Assembly: GCF_001659605.2 (NCBI RefSeq)
Contig: NC_035174.2
Span: 6,388,389 to 6,452,388 of the forward strand
Direction: 5' to 3'
Length of the DNA: 64,000 nucleotides
DNA from: Manihot esculenta
Lineage: Eukaryota > Streptophyta > Magnoliopsida > Malpighiales > Euphorbiaceae
Both the position numbers and the translations under genes were made by a program. The notes under the pieces were generated by a model that worked only from the letters and a program-made list of their open reading frames with translations, was not told the origin of the DNA and did no database searches. Shown in pieces: positions 26,001 through 38,200 of this stretch (the first letter of the stretch is position 1; each line of letters begins with the position of its first letter).

Positions 26001-26948
26001 CTCATTGATAATACTTTTGTATTATTTTTATATTATTGATTATTTTATGTTTTTCAAAGGAACTATAACCCTGTTGAACGAAGAATTAAGGGGGGAAAGG
26101 ACCGTAACTCCAAGGGTGGTCAGAAGACCTCAAAATCACTGCAATCAAACAATTTGCACAATTCTTCCTCTGGCAATTCAGTTGGCCTGAGTAAAATATC
26201 TGGTTAGTGTAGAATGTAAAACGTTCTGTTTGCTGTGCTCTACATTTCTATTTTACTCCTTTCCGATTCTGCTCATTGTTAATACACATTACTGCAGGGC
26301 TAAAGCAAGGGAGGGGAAGTGCTGTAGCAGGTGGGGCTAATTCTTCAGCGGATATTGAGACATTGTCCAAGGAGGTATCCAGCATTAGATTTTCTTTTCT
26401 AGCTTAAATTTCAATAAATGAGCAGGTTTCTCCCCGGGCTTTTGTTTTTACCTTGGTCATCAACGCAGATCAGGGGTTGAGGTTTATGTGCTGGAGAAGA
26501 TAAACTACTTCATCTATCTTTTATCAGCTATTGTTAAAATTTTCTTGTGTTGTTACTGTTCCTTTTGGACATCCTGTAATGTCAAAAATATGTGCGTATA
26601 AATTTTATGCTTTGATACAGATCACTGATCTCAAGCTCTCTGTGGACCATTTGGAAAAGGAAAGAGATTTTTACTTTGCAAAGTTAAGGGATGTAGAATT
26701 ACTTTGTCAAGCTCCTGAATTGGAGGATCTCCCAGTAAGTTTTCTGGAGACCCGAATGGTGTAGTTTTATGTATAGAATGGGCAGAAGAGGTTCAATATT
26801 AATTTGGTATGGGACTTTGTTTATATGGTTGTAGATGGCAGTGGCAATCAAGAAGATACTATATGCTGCTGATACTAAGGAATCTGCACTTGAAGAAGCT
26901 CAGGAATATCTGTATCAAGCTATGAATAATGGTGAAGATGAGGCCTGA
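23006..26948 (+). CDS. EB1: Microtubule plus-end-binding protein EB1
   Basis: Eight exons (23006-23113, 24732-24800, 24911-24997, 25850-25956, 26060-26202, 26298-26374, 26621-26734, 26835-26948) give 272 residues. The N-terminal calponin-homology domain (about 1-125) contains [34 protein letters not shown] and [21 protein letters not shown] Ser/Lys-rich linker follows, then the EB1 dimerisation domain from about 198 ([20 protein letters not shown], ending [18 protein letters not shown] [20 protein letters not shown]). The protein tracks growing microtubule plus ends and recruits partners. The sequence matches the plant EB1a/EB1b group rather than EB1c. The tail is short (NNGEDEA) and lacks the long poly-acidic run of some EB1b proteins. 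All splice sites are GT-AG and the frame closes. A possible poly(A) signal is at 27066-27071. Confidence 0.97.
25283..25408. repeat. 63 bp perfect tandem duplication in EB1 intron 3
   Basis: Two adjacent identical copies, 25283-25345 and 25346-25408, each starting AGCATGATCAAATTTAAGC and ending GTTGGGTTTA. The identity implies a recent event. It lies wholly within the third intron and does not touch a splice site. Confidence 0.95.
25495..25830. repeat. Diverged ~170 bp tandem duplication in EB1 intron 3
   Basis: The blocks around 25551-25650 and 25721-25820 align with a period of 170 bases (GCATTTTAGTTGAG at 25579 and 25749; CAATTATATTTTT near the end of each). There are many substitutions, so it is older than the 63 bp duplication next to it. 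The second copy reaches close to the acceptor of exon 4 at 25849. Confidence 0.7.
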
Positions 26949-28982
26949 ATTTAGATTAGCAATGGATAACTTTGCATGGGTAAGGTAAAGATACTTTCAG
27001 GGCCTCGTGCTCTAGGATACTGGTGATCTTTCGTTGTGCTCTAGACTCTTAAAACTTATTAACCAAATAAATTTAACCCTTCTGGATGTTTTCTTGAATT
27101 GAAGCAATGTCTAATTGATTAAAGAAAGAAAACAGCAGCTGCTGTTGCTTTACTTTCTTAGCACGCATGTATTTGGAGGTTTTGTTGGGCTCTCATATCC
27201 ACAAGGTGGGGCCTTCATACTTATGATATGAACATCTTAAGGCTCAGAAAGGTTCATTAGGCTAATTCAGTGCAAACTATTTACTGAACTGAATACTCCC
27301 ATAAGCCTACTTATTTTTCAAATGTATTAAGAAAATACAGTTATGATAATTAAAACAATAAATTGTATATACTTTTCTATTATATCTCCTCATATTGATT
27401 CATTATTAAATTATTTTTGATGTTAATAATTTTATTCAATGCATATTATTAAATATATTACCATCTTAAAAAGTACACGGACAGGGTAATAAACAAACTA
27501 AATCACAAAGAGCTGAATTTTTTATTTCAGTTTATTGAATTGCTGCACCAGCACGGGGCTGGTATAACACGTTCTTTTGTAGAACATAGTAAGCCATTAC
27601 TAAATCTCAGAATAAATCCAACTCTACATTATTATTATCTAAAAAAGAAAAACTAATACGACAGCAGACTTATTGACTTCTGAGCGTCGAATATATACTG
27701 TGCTCAATGCTCTCCAGGCTGCAGCCACCACCCGGATACCTTTCTCAACAACATTAATATCAAGGTGTAGTAAAAAGCATCATCCACCCACCCAACAGAG
27801 ACCTTATCGTCAGGTTTGGACGAAACCCGTTTGCCACTTGAGGTAGTTTTGTTCAAAGAAGAAGATGGTGAAAGTCTACTCGAGTCGGATGCTGACGAGG
27901 AGATGGGTTGGAGGACGAAGCACGCAAGGCGATTAGGGTAATTTTTTTCTTTATCGTGTAAGAACGATTAGGGTAACAAGGGATCGGCTTTCGTAAGAAC
28001 ACTGTAGACTGAGCTTATAGCAGAAACGGCTACCAAATTTATTAAAAGAAAACCCATTAATTAATTAAAGAAAAACAATTTGATTCATTTTTTTTTTGTT
28101 TCCAATAAAAATAACCAAACTAATCAGAAAAATATCGAACTGACTGAATTAAAAAAGAAATTAATTTAAAATTTTAAAATTAATGCCCAAAACCGAATTA
28201 ATTGGCAAAAAGGAAATAATTTGATTTGACTTCAATTTAACACATCACACACACACACACACACCCTTGTCGATGAAAATACTATGCAGTAATATAATAA
28301 TGTTATTAAAAAAAGTAAGAACTCATACTCTTTTCCAAATACTATGAATTCAACATGTAAAATCTCATTGAGTGACGAGCATACTTCAGTCCTATATTAT
28401 AAGAATCAAACCACAGAGATAATTGACGCATAATTTCGGACCCCACACTTCTTTTTAGTAAAAGCATCCATGATTACACGTCGACAATCATATTCAAAAG
28501 GAAAAGTTTGCGTTGGAACTTTGGAGCTAAGATATGAACAAAGGAAAAGGCAAGTGATAAACCAAGAACAGTGAAAATCACCTTTGTGCAAAGGGGCCTA
28601 ATAATTGCCAACTACGAATCTGGTGACTAGAAAATAGAAATCCAACGGTCATCAGTGGTTAAAAATACCACAATAAAGAACAAGAAGAATCAATGCATGA
28701 TATCTTTAAATAGCAGGTGCACTTTACTAACATTATCTTCCCATGACAAAGGTCTGTGCATGGTTAATAAAAAATAAGAAATATCAAGAGTCAAAGATAT
28801 TTATATGCTATTAACATGTAATTATATACTATAACACTAAAACATCCAGTTTCCTGCACAAAACTGCAACACCATATCAACAAAGGATAATCTAAGTTTC
28901 AGCAACGAAAAGTAGAAAAACCTAGTAGGAGCCTTTTTCAACAGTCTACTAACCAGCAAGACCAAACCGAGGGTTACAAGCC
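26949..28982. other. Intergenic region between EB1 and HVA22-like genes
   Basis: This holds the converging 3' ends of EB1 and the HVA22-like gene. On the minus strand a frame without an ATG start runs from about 27960 to a TGA at 27704 (including SSGKRVSSKPDDKVSVGWVD and SGWWLQPGEH). It is less AT-rich than its flanks and might be a gene fragment, but I recognise no family. A CA dinucleotide run is at 28246-28264. Nothing else is supportable. Confidence 0.45.
28246..28264. repeat. CA dinucleotide microsatellite
   Basis: About nine uninterrupted CA units in intergenic DNA. Confidence 0.9.
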
Positions 28983-30589
28983 TTAATATCTATAATCCTC
29001 ATCGAAGATTGTGTTTGCATAAATGTTACTCCTGGACTTGTCAGCCTGCAAACCAAGGAGGAAGGGAGAAAAAAAGAGGAAGATGATTAGAATAGTTGAA
29101 ACCACTTATGAAATACTATTAATAGACTATCTAATCTGCCACAGTTTCTGTCAATTAGAGAAATAGGTATAATTTCAATTACCCTCATTTTCATTACAAC
29201 TCACTCTTAACATCAGTTAGCTCCCAAAACAGTACTAAGCATGAAAAACTGATCATTAATGCTTTAATGCATACCCTGTGAATAAGCTTCTCAAATGCTT
29301 CAGTTCCGTTCTCTTCAATGTATTTCTCTGCAGCAGTTAGAATGTCATCTGACTTATTGAAGACATCCTTCTTCCGTGGGACATACCAGATATTAATAGT
29401 TTGTTGTGGGTTAACAAAGAGAGGTCTCACAAAGTGCTCATAAACATACGCGGCACCGCTGAAGTATGGGATCACCAACCAGCATGTCAAAATGAGCTTT
29501 GCATATGACCATATAGGTATCCTGCCATTAACAATAAGAACATTCCAGCGACTCTTATATATAGTCTTGATAAAGACACATTTCAAATCATGCCAAATTT
29601 CCAAAGGCAAAATTTCATAATATTTGATATTTCCGGTAGAATTTTATTTCACATCGAAAGAGTATATTGAATTTGCACCGACATCAACTTTACAATTAAT
29701 CACATGCTTCCCTTCAAATAGGAAGGATTAAAGCAATAAATCTACTACTAGATTGTACTGATAAAAGTAGTGCATTAGAATTGACACACAATTGAGATTA
29801 TAGACTCCAAATTATGTCGTAATGCACATTCAATGCAGTTCACATTTTCAAAATTCATACTTATAGTCCAAAGTGCAAGACCTCCTTACCATTCAATGAC
29901 CTTAGCAAAGGTGAGCTCGATGAGAGTAATCATAGAATAAAGGACCCAATAAGTAAGCCACTGCTGGTCGTCAACAACGGATTTGGTCTCAATTGCCCTA
30001 ATTGAGGCATATCTGCCGAAAATTGAGATCAATCAACCATAATAACCTTGTAATTTCAGTGCCATCATACCCAGTTCAGACACCCCCCATGACATCTACT
30101 AGGGAAAGAAAAGAAAAAAAAATATTTGTAAGGCAACTTACAGAGGATAAACAAGACTGACCACAGGCCTGCGGAGTAAACAAATTAAGCAAATTAGAAA
30201 TTAAATTAAGAAAGAATCATATTCTCACCATTGACAACTCGTTGTGTTTGATTCATCTTTGTTAGTCACCCTTTTTAGATTAAAAAAGAAAGTATTCTAC
30301 TGATCTCAACAGCTAAAAGTCTAAATTTTCTTTCCCATTCATCATTTTGCTAGCAAACTGGTAAAATTATCTACCAATCCACTAAAATCCCTTCAATTAT
30401 TTTTACTACTAACTTAATAAAACTCCAGGCTCATTGCGGGCTTTGCCTTTGTTAAGCAATTGGATACAATCGAATAAGCAAAATAGGCACAATGGAGGAG
30501 GAGGAAAAGTGAGAGAAAGAAACTCACCCAGCAAGAACATCAAAGTTCTTAAGAATCACCTTGAGGAAGCTTCCAGCTCCAGATCCCAT
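28983..30589 (-). CDS. HVA22A: HVA22-like protein (TB2/DP1 family), HVA22a type
   Basis: Five exons in reading order (30589-30528, 30168-30142, 30012-29890, 29521-29275, 29045-28983) give 173 residues. The protein starts MGSGAGSFLKVILKNFDVLA and contains GPVVSLVYPLYASIRAIETK, WLTYWVLYSMITLIELTFAK and LILTCWLVIPYFSGAAYVYE, the hydrophobic hairpins of the TB2/DP1/HVA22 domain (about residues 20-110). Next come the plant HVA22a signature FVRPLFVNPQQTINIWYVP and a hydrophilic tail ending DEDYRY. These reticulon-related ER membrane proteins shape tubules and affect vesicle traffic; many members are stress- or ABA-induced. The 27-base second exon was placed from frame and similarity (GPVVSLVYP) and has good GT-AG sites. 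The frame closes exactly. The longer open frame at 29194-29610 is exon 4 with intron sequence on both sides. Confidence 0.95.
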
Positions 30590-31030
30590 CCCTCTCTCAG
30601 AAGGTAATGTGCTTTTTCCTTGTCTTCTTTCTTGCTCTGATCTCCAATTTCTCACAGCAAGAAGCTAGGGTTTTTAACTTATACTGATTTTTAATTTAAT
30701 TTTTCAGGTTCAGGCTTCTGCGTGTCTGGAAATCGCAGTAGACAGGTGTGTTTCAAGCAGAGAGAACCCAAAGTAAAAAAGAAACTCCGAACCGGACAAA
30801 CTGACACTGGTTAGCCTACGTACATCGCGGAGTTTATTTGTCCGTCATATCGATCCGTTAAATTTTAGGTTTCTTAATTTTCGTCATTATTGACCGTTGA
30901 TCTGATGTAGGCCCTCCGTGCTCAATTTTTTCAGGAGCTAGTGGATTGGGTACAACAAACTCGGTGGAATCGCTGAAAGACACCATCCTTATGTGAAATC
31001 ACAAAATTGCCACCATCTGCCTCTAGTAAG

Positions 31031-31062
<32 letters not shown>

Positions 31063-32535
31063 TGTTGTATGAGACAAAAAGCTTATTATAATAAGGCTGC
31101 TATTATAGGGCGAAAACCAATTTGATGGATGAATGATAATTTCATATCAGCAAAAACCAATAATGTCCCACTAATCATAAGCTTTAAGTTCAACTTTACT
31201 ATGGATTAAAAGAAAAAAATAATCTAGTAATCCTTTACAAAAGGCTACAGTGGTTCTTTGAATTATTTTTAAAATATTAAATAAGACTATTATTTATAAA
31301 AATTAAAGAGTGTGATTTATATTTATTTTAATTTATTTAATTTTTAATAATAATTTTCTTAAAATTTTCTTTTTGGCCATCCAAAATATTTGTCATTAAG
31401 TGTTGTAGTTACTAAAATGAGAACAAGGTTACTATTTTTTAAAAATAAAATATTATATTCTTCTAATTAAATTTAAAATTTTGAATAAGTAGATAAGTCA
31501 TAAGGAAAGCCTACTTTATAACTTTTTATTTATTTTAAGTGTTTTCTTTAATTTATAAACTAAATCAAATACTACTTTATTTATTCATGACTTTTGTTTA
31601 TAAGCGGGTCTAGCTAACTTATGGTGCAAACCAAACATCTTCCTAGAAATTATATCTGGAATAAAAATGGAAAACTTTGATTTTATCTTATAATATAATA
31701 CTCGAGGTTTAACAATACTCATAATTTTAATCTCTTATTTTAATAAAAAATAATTTAATCTTTAAAGTTTCAATTTATTAATAAAATAGTCATTTTATTA
31801 AATTTTTTATTCAATTATAATAATTTATTTTTTAAAATAATTTAATCTTTTAATTTTAATAATTTATAATAATTTAATTTTTATGATTTTAATATTTATA
31901 ACAATTTACAATTAATTTAGCAGAATGTCTATTTTATTAATAAAATAAAAATTTTGAGATTAAATTATTTATTTAAAAAAATAGAAATTAAGATTTTACT
32001 TGGTTGAGAGTAATTCAATTAGAAAATTTGAAATTTTTAAAACATTGAAAATTATTTCTGTTTAGTTTTTGTTTACTTTTTTAAAAATAATTTATTTACT
32101 CCAATCCAATTCAATTAAATTATTTTTTAAAAAATACCTTTTCAATAAATAATATGTTCAAACTAAATAAGACCTAAATAGTGGGTTTTGGTAAATTCAG
32201 AGATTATGCAATAAATTATTTATTTTTTAAGGAGAAAAATATTCCCATTAATCTTCCAAAAGATTAGGTTTTTACTTTTTTTTTTCGAAGGATTAGGTCT
32301 TTAGTTGTTACACCTTTCACCGAGACGGGTATTGATCTTCCAAAATCTTAAATCTGCCCTAGGTTATCTTTCCTTTGCATATCTACACGGACTATCTCCG
32401 AAACCAAGGTTATGCAATTCTCTGTATGTACCATCTCCATTTATGGGTATTATTCAATTGGCTTTGCCAAAATGGAAATTGAAAATGACATTATCAGCGT
32501 AACTAATGGCCTTCATCGGGGCATTTGATTTTACA
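30590..32535. other. Intergenic AT-rich DNA upstream of the HVA22-like gene
   Basis: The first few hundred bases contain the promoter and leader of the HVA22-like gene. A run of 28 A residues is at 31035-31062. The part 31440-32160 is very AT-rich with repeated TTATTAATAAAATAG-type segments in both orientations, likely a decayed non-autonomous element. The open frame at 32305-32502 matches no family. Confidence 0.5.
31035..31062. repeat. Poly-A run, 28 bases
   Basis: An uninterrupted A tract. It could mark the 3' end of a retroposed sequence, but no target-site duplication or recognisable body was found next to it. Confidence 0.85.
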
Positions 32536-33174
32536 GGCCAACTCCAACCCTATGCACTATTTTTTATATTATTTTAGTGTTTTACATCAAAATAGTGCAA
32601 TATTATTTTTAATATTCTGTACTATTTTTAACATTAAAAAAAATATTTTATTTATATTCTTCTCTTACTTTAATATTATATTATTTATTTTACTTTAATT
32701 TTATTTATATATTTTACTCAAAAAATTCATATATTCACTCTAAATATTTATATATTTTATATTTTCATTTAATATTTAAATATTTAATTATTTTATAAAT
32801 AAACAAATAATATATTAATTATAGAAAACATTAATTATAAATATACATTAATTAAGTATTAATTAACAAATTAAAAATAAAATAAACTAATACATATTAA
32901 ATTTAAAAAACATACATATATAACTGTAAATATATTAATTTAAATTAAATTTCAATAATTATAAAAATATAAAATAAATTAAAAATATAATAAATTATGA
33001 GAGAAAAAAAATTAAATTTAATTAAAAATATATATAAATTTTAAATTATATTATAAATTAAAAAAAATAGAAAAAAATATAAATTTTAAATTATATTATA
33101 AATTTAAAAAAGAAAAAAAAAAAGAAAAAAAAGCGCTGCGTTGGAGGGCCATCTCCAACGCGTTGGAGATGGCC
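32536..33174. mobile_element. AT-rich MITE with GGCCAACTCCAAC / GTTGGAGATGGCC ends
   Basis: The element is about 639 bp. The left end GGCCAACTCCAACCC and the right end GCGTTGGAGATGGCC form imperfect terminal inverted repeats. The interior is almost entirely A and T. The right end lies within a 28-base perfect palindrome (33147-33174), as if two element ends abut. There is no coding capacity. I could not see a clear target-site duplication, so the exact borders and superfamily are uncertain. Confidence 0.6.
33147..33174. repeat. 28 bp perfect palindrome
   Basis: The sequence reads GGCC, then ATCTCCAACG, then its exact complement CGTTGGAGAT, then GGCC. It is preceded by a further copy of the half-motif GCGTTGGAG at 33138-33146. 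It likely represents abutting terminal inverted repeats of MITEs. Confidence 0.9.
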
Positions 33175-33541
33175 TTATTCTTTTCTGCCTTTTTTTTTTT
33201 TCTTTTTCAATTTTGTTTGTTAGTTTGTTTGTTAGTCATTCTACAGACCAAGTGGCCCACCAGTTAGGTCATCCAACTTCACAAAATATTCAGTTCCTGG
33301 TTGTTGGTATCGATTTCTCCTCCCATGTTCAGCAGTACGTACAGTGTGGCACAATTTGATTGCTCTAGTAATGAAGTCAAATTTTGATTTGGGAGCAAAG
33401 GGTATTTTTTACATTTGGAGCTCACCATTCCCAATCCAAGGCCGAAATTCACAATCAACCATAATTATTTTACCACATTAACATGCAATATAATACCAAC
33501 TCTACAAAAGGCAACTGCTGATTGATGAATAAATAAGGATG
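33175..33541. other. Short intergenic stretch, 3' side of the PYE-like gene
   Basis: Mainly the 3' untranslated region of the bHLH gene on the minus strand. No other feature seen. Confidence 0.5.
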
Positions 33542-35297
33542 CTATTGAACTTCCTTCCTGGCTGTTAGCTGCTCCTGCTCCCCAAGAAGTTGGGATGGCC
33601 ATGAATCTGCAGGCGTTGGATACCTAGCATGTGGTTTACTCACATTCGAGGTAGTCCTCGGATAAGCTTGGAGATCAGGATGGAGGGGGACAACAAAGAC
33701 AGCTGGTGCTTGCTGTAATGTAGCTTCTGCTGCAGGCAACCCCAGTGACTCCCCAGGAAAATGTGGTGTCAGTCGAGGATGGTGAAACTCAGGAGGAGGC
33801 ACATTAAGGTCAGGTTTCGATAGGGCCACTCTTTTTTCCAGTTCACTCTGCAATTGCTCAATCTCAGTATCTAAAGCAGAGTTTTCTTCCTTCAGTTCAT
33901 TCTTCTCAATTGTTACCTACAATTCAAACTTCTCGTAAACATTCTCGGTTCTCAGGGACTCCTATTTTATAGGTCAATCAATTTTGGCATTAATGTGTCA
34001 TCAGAGTATTCTGCATACGTCATCGTAAAAAAAGGCGAAATGAACTTACATAGCGAGATTCAGATAACAGAGATCCATTCTCCTTCTTGAGACACTCGAT
34101 CAGACCAAGCAAGTCCTTCAACAATCTAGCAGCTTCAGACAAAATGGAGGCCTTCCCATTATTTGGTTGGGTAAGTTCTGTAAAAGAAAATTCCTCCAGT
34201 CAGACGCAATGTCAAAATCTCGAAAACGATTGTCTTATCTGTCAAACTGAAATACCATGATCAATAGGTCTTTGCAAAAATCTAAAATAAGGAAATCACA
34301 GAGAGAATAGAAGTTACCGAGAGCACTGGCTAGCTCAAGGAAGAGGTCATTCAATTGCTCCCGCTTCAGTTTTTCCCTCTCGGCCTTGTGAATTCTTCTA
34401 GGAATTTTCCCATTTTTCTTACCAGGGCAACCCCTGCGTCAAAGATAACTTTAAATCAAGATACAACATTTAAAATATTGATTTTCATCCAGATTAGATT
34501 CATCCAAACTAGCTTAAGTCCCTTCTTCTCCCTCCCTTTTTTGGTCAATTTTGGGGAGGGGGAGAGGTGAGATTCTGGAAATTCACTCAAATCTGGTAAT
34601 AGCTCAATAAATTCAGGAACCAATACATCATAAGCACACAGATTTAAGCCCCAATTTGATGTTCCTGTATAACCAGGTTACATTTAATAATGCATGTTTT
34701 TTTTTCGGATTTAATAACGCATGTTACAAACAGGATTATAAGCAAATTGAATTTTGCATGCAAGGCATCCACAACTGGCCAAAAACAGATGGCTGCAACA
34801 TAATATATGCTGAATCTTAGGTGATTAAACATTACTAGACAGAAGCACACCAATTTATAGAGGATTATAGCCCTCAGGTAGGATGCTGGGAGAAAGAATT
34901 TGGAAGCAATCCTACCCTACCGGGCTTTTTTATTAAGTGATTTTCCCAAGACTTGAATGTGCACCTTTGCTGGGCATGATTTTTACGATTTCACCAGGCA
35001 ATCGGCCCATGCCTTTCCATTTACTATTGTGTCAACAATATTCAAAACAAAGCCCCTTTTCAATATGCAACCTGTATTCACACGTCTCAGGCCATATCGC
35101 TATTTGTTATCCATCCATTTCAATTCCAAGAATTGAGACATACCCCAGCAAAATGCAATGCGTTAAACGATTGAAATTTACTTTCAAAACAATCCAAACT
35201 AAAAAATTGAGATTCTTTAATCAACTAACCTTTTTCCAATAGTCTCTGCTGCTACATCCGTCTCATCAGCCGCAGAAAGAGGATCCTCAAGACCCAT
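33542..35297 (-). CDS. PYE: bHLH transcription factor, POPEYE/bHLH47 type
   Basis: Coding exons in reading order (35297-35230, 34433-34318, 34177-34050, 33916-33542) give 228 residues starting MGLEDPLSAADETDVAAETI. The bHLH spans about 37-92 (RIHKAEREKLKREQLNDLFL, then NNGKASILSEAARLLKDLLG). It keeps the E-box-contacting Glu43 and Arg47, while the usual basic-region His position is Lys39. A coiled-coil/zipper follows (IEKNELKEENSALDTEIEQL). KPDLNVPPPEF at about 138-148 is an EAR-like DLNxxP repression motif, also found in Arabidopsis PYE. The C-terminus (SNVSKPHARYPTPADSWPSQ) is also PYE-like. PYE represses metal-transport genes under iron deficiency. An upstream non-coding exon probably ends near 35668, because the extension there has no in-frame ATG. 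The frame closes exactly. Confidence 0.93.
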
Positions 35298-38200
35298 ACT
35301 TGCTCCAGGGACTTGAATCTGTCAACCGCAAACCTCACTTGAAATAGGTACACATTCCTATCCTAAACTTGCAAATTTTAGCTAATACTAAGCAAATGAA
35401 AGGAAACAAATACAATTATGAATTATCATATGTGCTTTCACTTTGCACTGACAACAAATTTGGATAACAGCAGAAGTTATTGAAAAGAAGGAAAAAATCA
35501 AAACTCAGTTCCATTTTCCAAGGCTTTCACCACTTTCTCAGAAACCAAACAAAATTTCACTGATAACCAAAACCCAATAGCAGATGCAGACACCAAAAGT
35601 TGGATAACAACATAGGAGAATTCCCAAATTAGGCAATGAAAAATCGCTTAAGAGTAGGAAAAGTTACCTCGAAGGGCAAAGTAGGCCAAGCACCTAACAG
35701 AAAGAACAAATAGAATTAAAGGAGGAGAAATTTGGGAGATTAATGAGGAAAAATCAAATGATTTTGAGTTTGGAATTAGGGTACGTGTGCTACAAGACAA
35801 CAGAGCAGAGAGAGCCAGAAGGGCGCGTGGAAAGAACGTGCCTTTTGATGCATTGGAATCAAACGCCTATGGCCAACACGTGCTCTCTCGCGGTCTTTTG
35901 TTCTTTGGTGCCTTTTTTCTTTGTCAATGCGCACGCCATTTGGTCTCCACACGTCCCAATCCACGTCAGCTAGCGACTCATCATGATTTGTTGTATAATC
36001 GATCCTCATTTTAAGGATATAATTATTATAAGCTTAGATTTAATAACAATATTAAATTGTTACATTTTTATTATATATGATTTTAATTTGTTCCACGTAA
36101 ATTTCATTATAGATATTTAATTTAGCTTTTATTAAATTTAATCTTATATAAAATTACGCTTATATGAAATACACTCTAATTTTATTTATATATTAATTAT
36201 TAATAAATAATTAATAAAAACTACCACATATGTAAAATTATAGAGCATATTATTATGATTTTATTTATTCTTTTTCTCTTTACTTTAATGTAATTACTTT
36301 TCATTTCAAAATTTAGTAAATACATATTTTTTTGGTTTCATATTGATTAATAAATAGTTAATAAAAATTAGCCTATATAAAAAGGAATAACAAATAAAAT
36401 TATAATTAATTATTTTTATCTCTTATTTTAATGCAGTTAATTTTCTATTTCAATATTTGTTTCAACAGCTAGTTGTCCCCAAGAAAAATAGTGCCAGAAA
36501 TATAAGGTTGAAGGCCCAAAAGAGGACCCACTTATTAATCTTATAATGCAATATCTAAGCCCATTAAAAACCAAGAAATCCTACGATTAAGTGGGTCGAC
36601 TCGACCCGAAAGGTAACCCGGATGGAAGACGCTGGTTTCCAACTTATTTATTATTGTTTAAATTGAATATACAAAAGCAAAATGTACATTATTTCATATT
36701 AAGGCTCCATTTATTTTATAACAATTTTTTTATTATACTTGAAATATTCAAGAAATTTTATTGATGAAAAATATTTTTTATTAAAAAATAAATTAAATAT
36801 TTTTTAAATAATTTTTTTCTTTTTGAAATAAAATATCCCTACATTAATATCATAAAATCTAAACCTATATATCTTACTAGTTTGCAATTTAATTATTTAT
36901 AAGTCTTACAAATTTTAAATTTCATAATTTCCTCTCTCTCTGAGACACACACACACACATCAATGCATGGTTCCGACATCACACATGCATTCTTTACTAA
37001 ACTTTACCAACCCCCTTTCACTTTTCCTTTTGGTTACTGCTCCATTTAGCAGCGTACAATAGACTGACAATTCCACTATCCCTCATATCTCCTCTAAATT
37101 TTCATTCCTTAGTTGTCCTCCATCCATCTCTTTCGCTATTCCATTTCTAAATTATTATCTAAATTCAATTAATTATTTTTTTATTAGAAAATAATTCCAA
37201 AAAAAAAAAACCTCTGAAATTTTACTAATTCTATTGTTGGGAGGACAAAGGCATTGCAGGTGAGGAGCCAAATTCAGAAAATGAATGAAGTTACTAATTA
37301 TAAAAATTGAAAAAAGAAAATAAAAAGATTCTTTCACTCATCCTGCTGCCTCTACTCAATTACCTTGCATGTATTATTTGGGTAGGTTCAGCTGAGACAT
37401 TGACCATGCTACTATTACAATGTGGGACACCTACCCCAGTTATTGCTATGAGGAGCTTTTTGCTTGTTTTAAATGTTGCAATCATGATTCCACATCATTT
37501 CATTTTCCCCTGCCCTGCTTCTCATCTCTTTCACTTTTCACCTCACATTGTAAAAACCTTAATTTTTACAAAACTGTCATTGTATAACCACTTCTATCAT
37601 ACAAATATAAGCATTCCTCAAATTATTAAACAACTAAAATTGTGTTCGGTAATAATTTTTTAAAATAAATCGAGTTGAATTACCATGTGGCATCTATAAA
37701 ACACAATGTTTTTGTGGGTGGTGTGCTGACCCACCCAAATTCTCTTACATGCTAACAACCAACCTGCAGGCAAAATGCCAGAAGGCAGGCACATGGTTGT
37801 GTATCAAACAACACAATCATCAAATCAAAGAGGGATTAAGAGATTTCAAGGGCCCAAATTAACGAGCAAATCAAAGATTTATATGGGCCAATTCCATGGA
37901 GACTTAGCACATAATAAGCAATTCTTTGTTTCCTAAACCGATGCCGACTTGTTTGTTCCACTCTATAGAGCAAAGCCAATGGATTATTAGATGGTCTAAT
38001 CATTCCATTTTAGGGATGCAAGATTTTCTTGGAGGGCCCATTTGGCTCATATCCATGTGCAATTTGAGTACGAAAGAGTAACTGCTTCTTTTTAGCTATG
38101 ATGGATTTTGACACCATTTTCCCACGCATATACCAATGAATAATAAATATCAAACATGTGGTGTGCAATTGGATTAATGTCCTTGAGGGGGCAATACTAC

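Noticed and set aside
31035..31062. Poly-A tail of a retroposed gene
   Set aside because: No gene body similar to a known transcript and no target-site duplication were found on either side.
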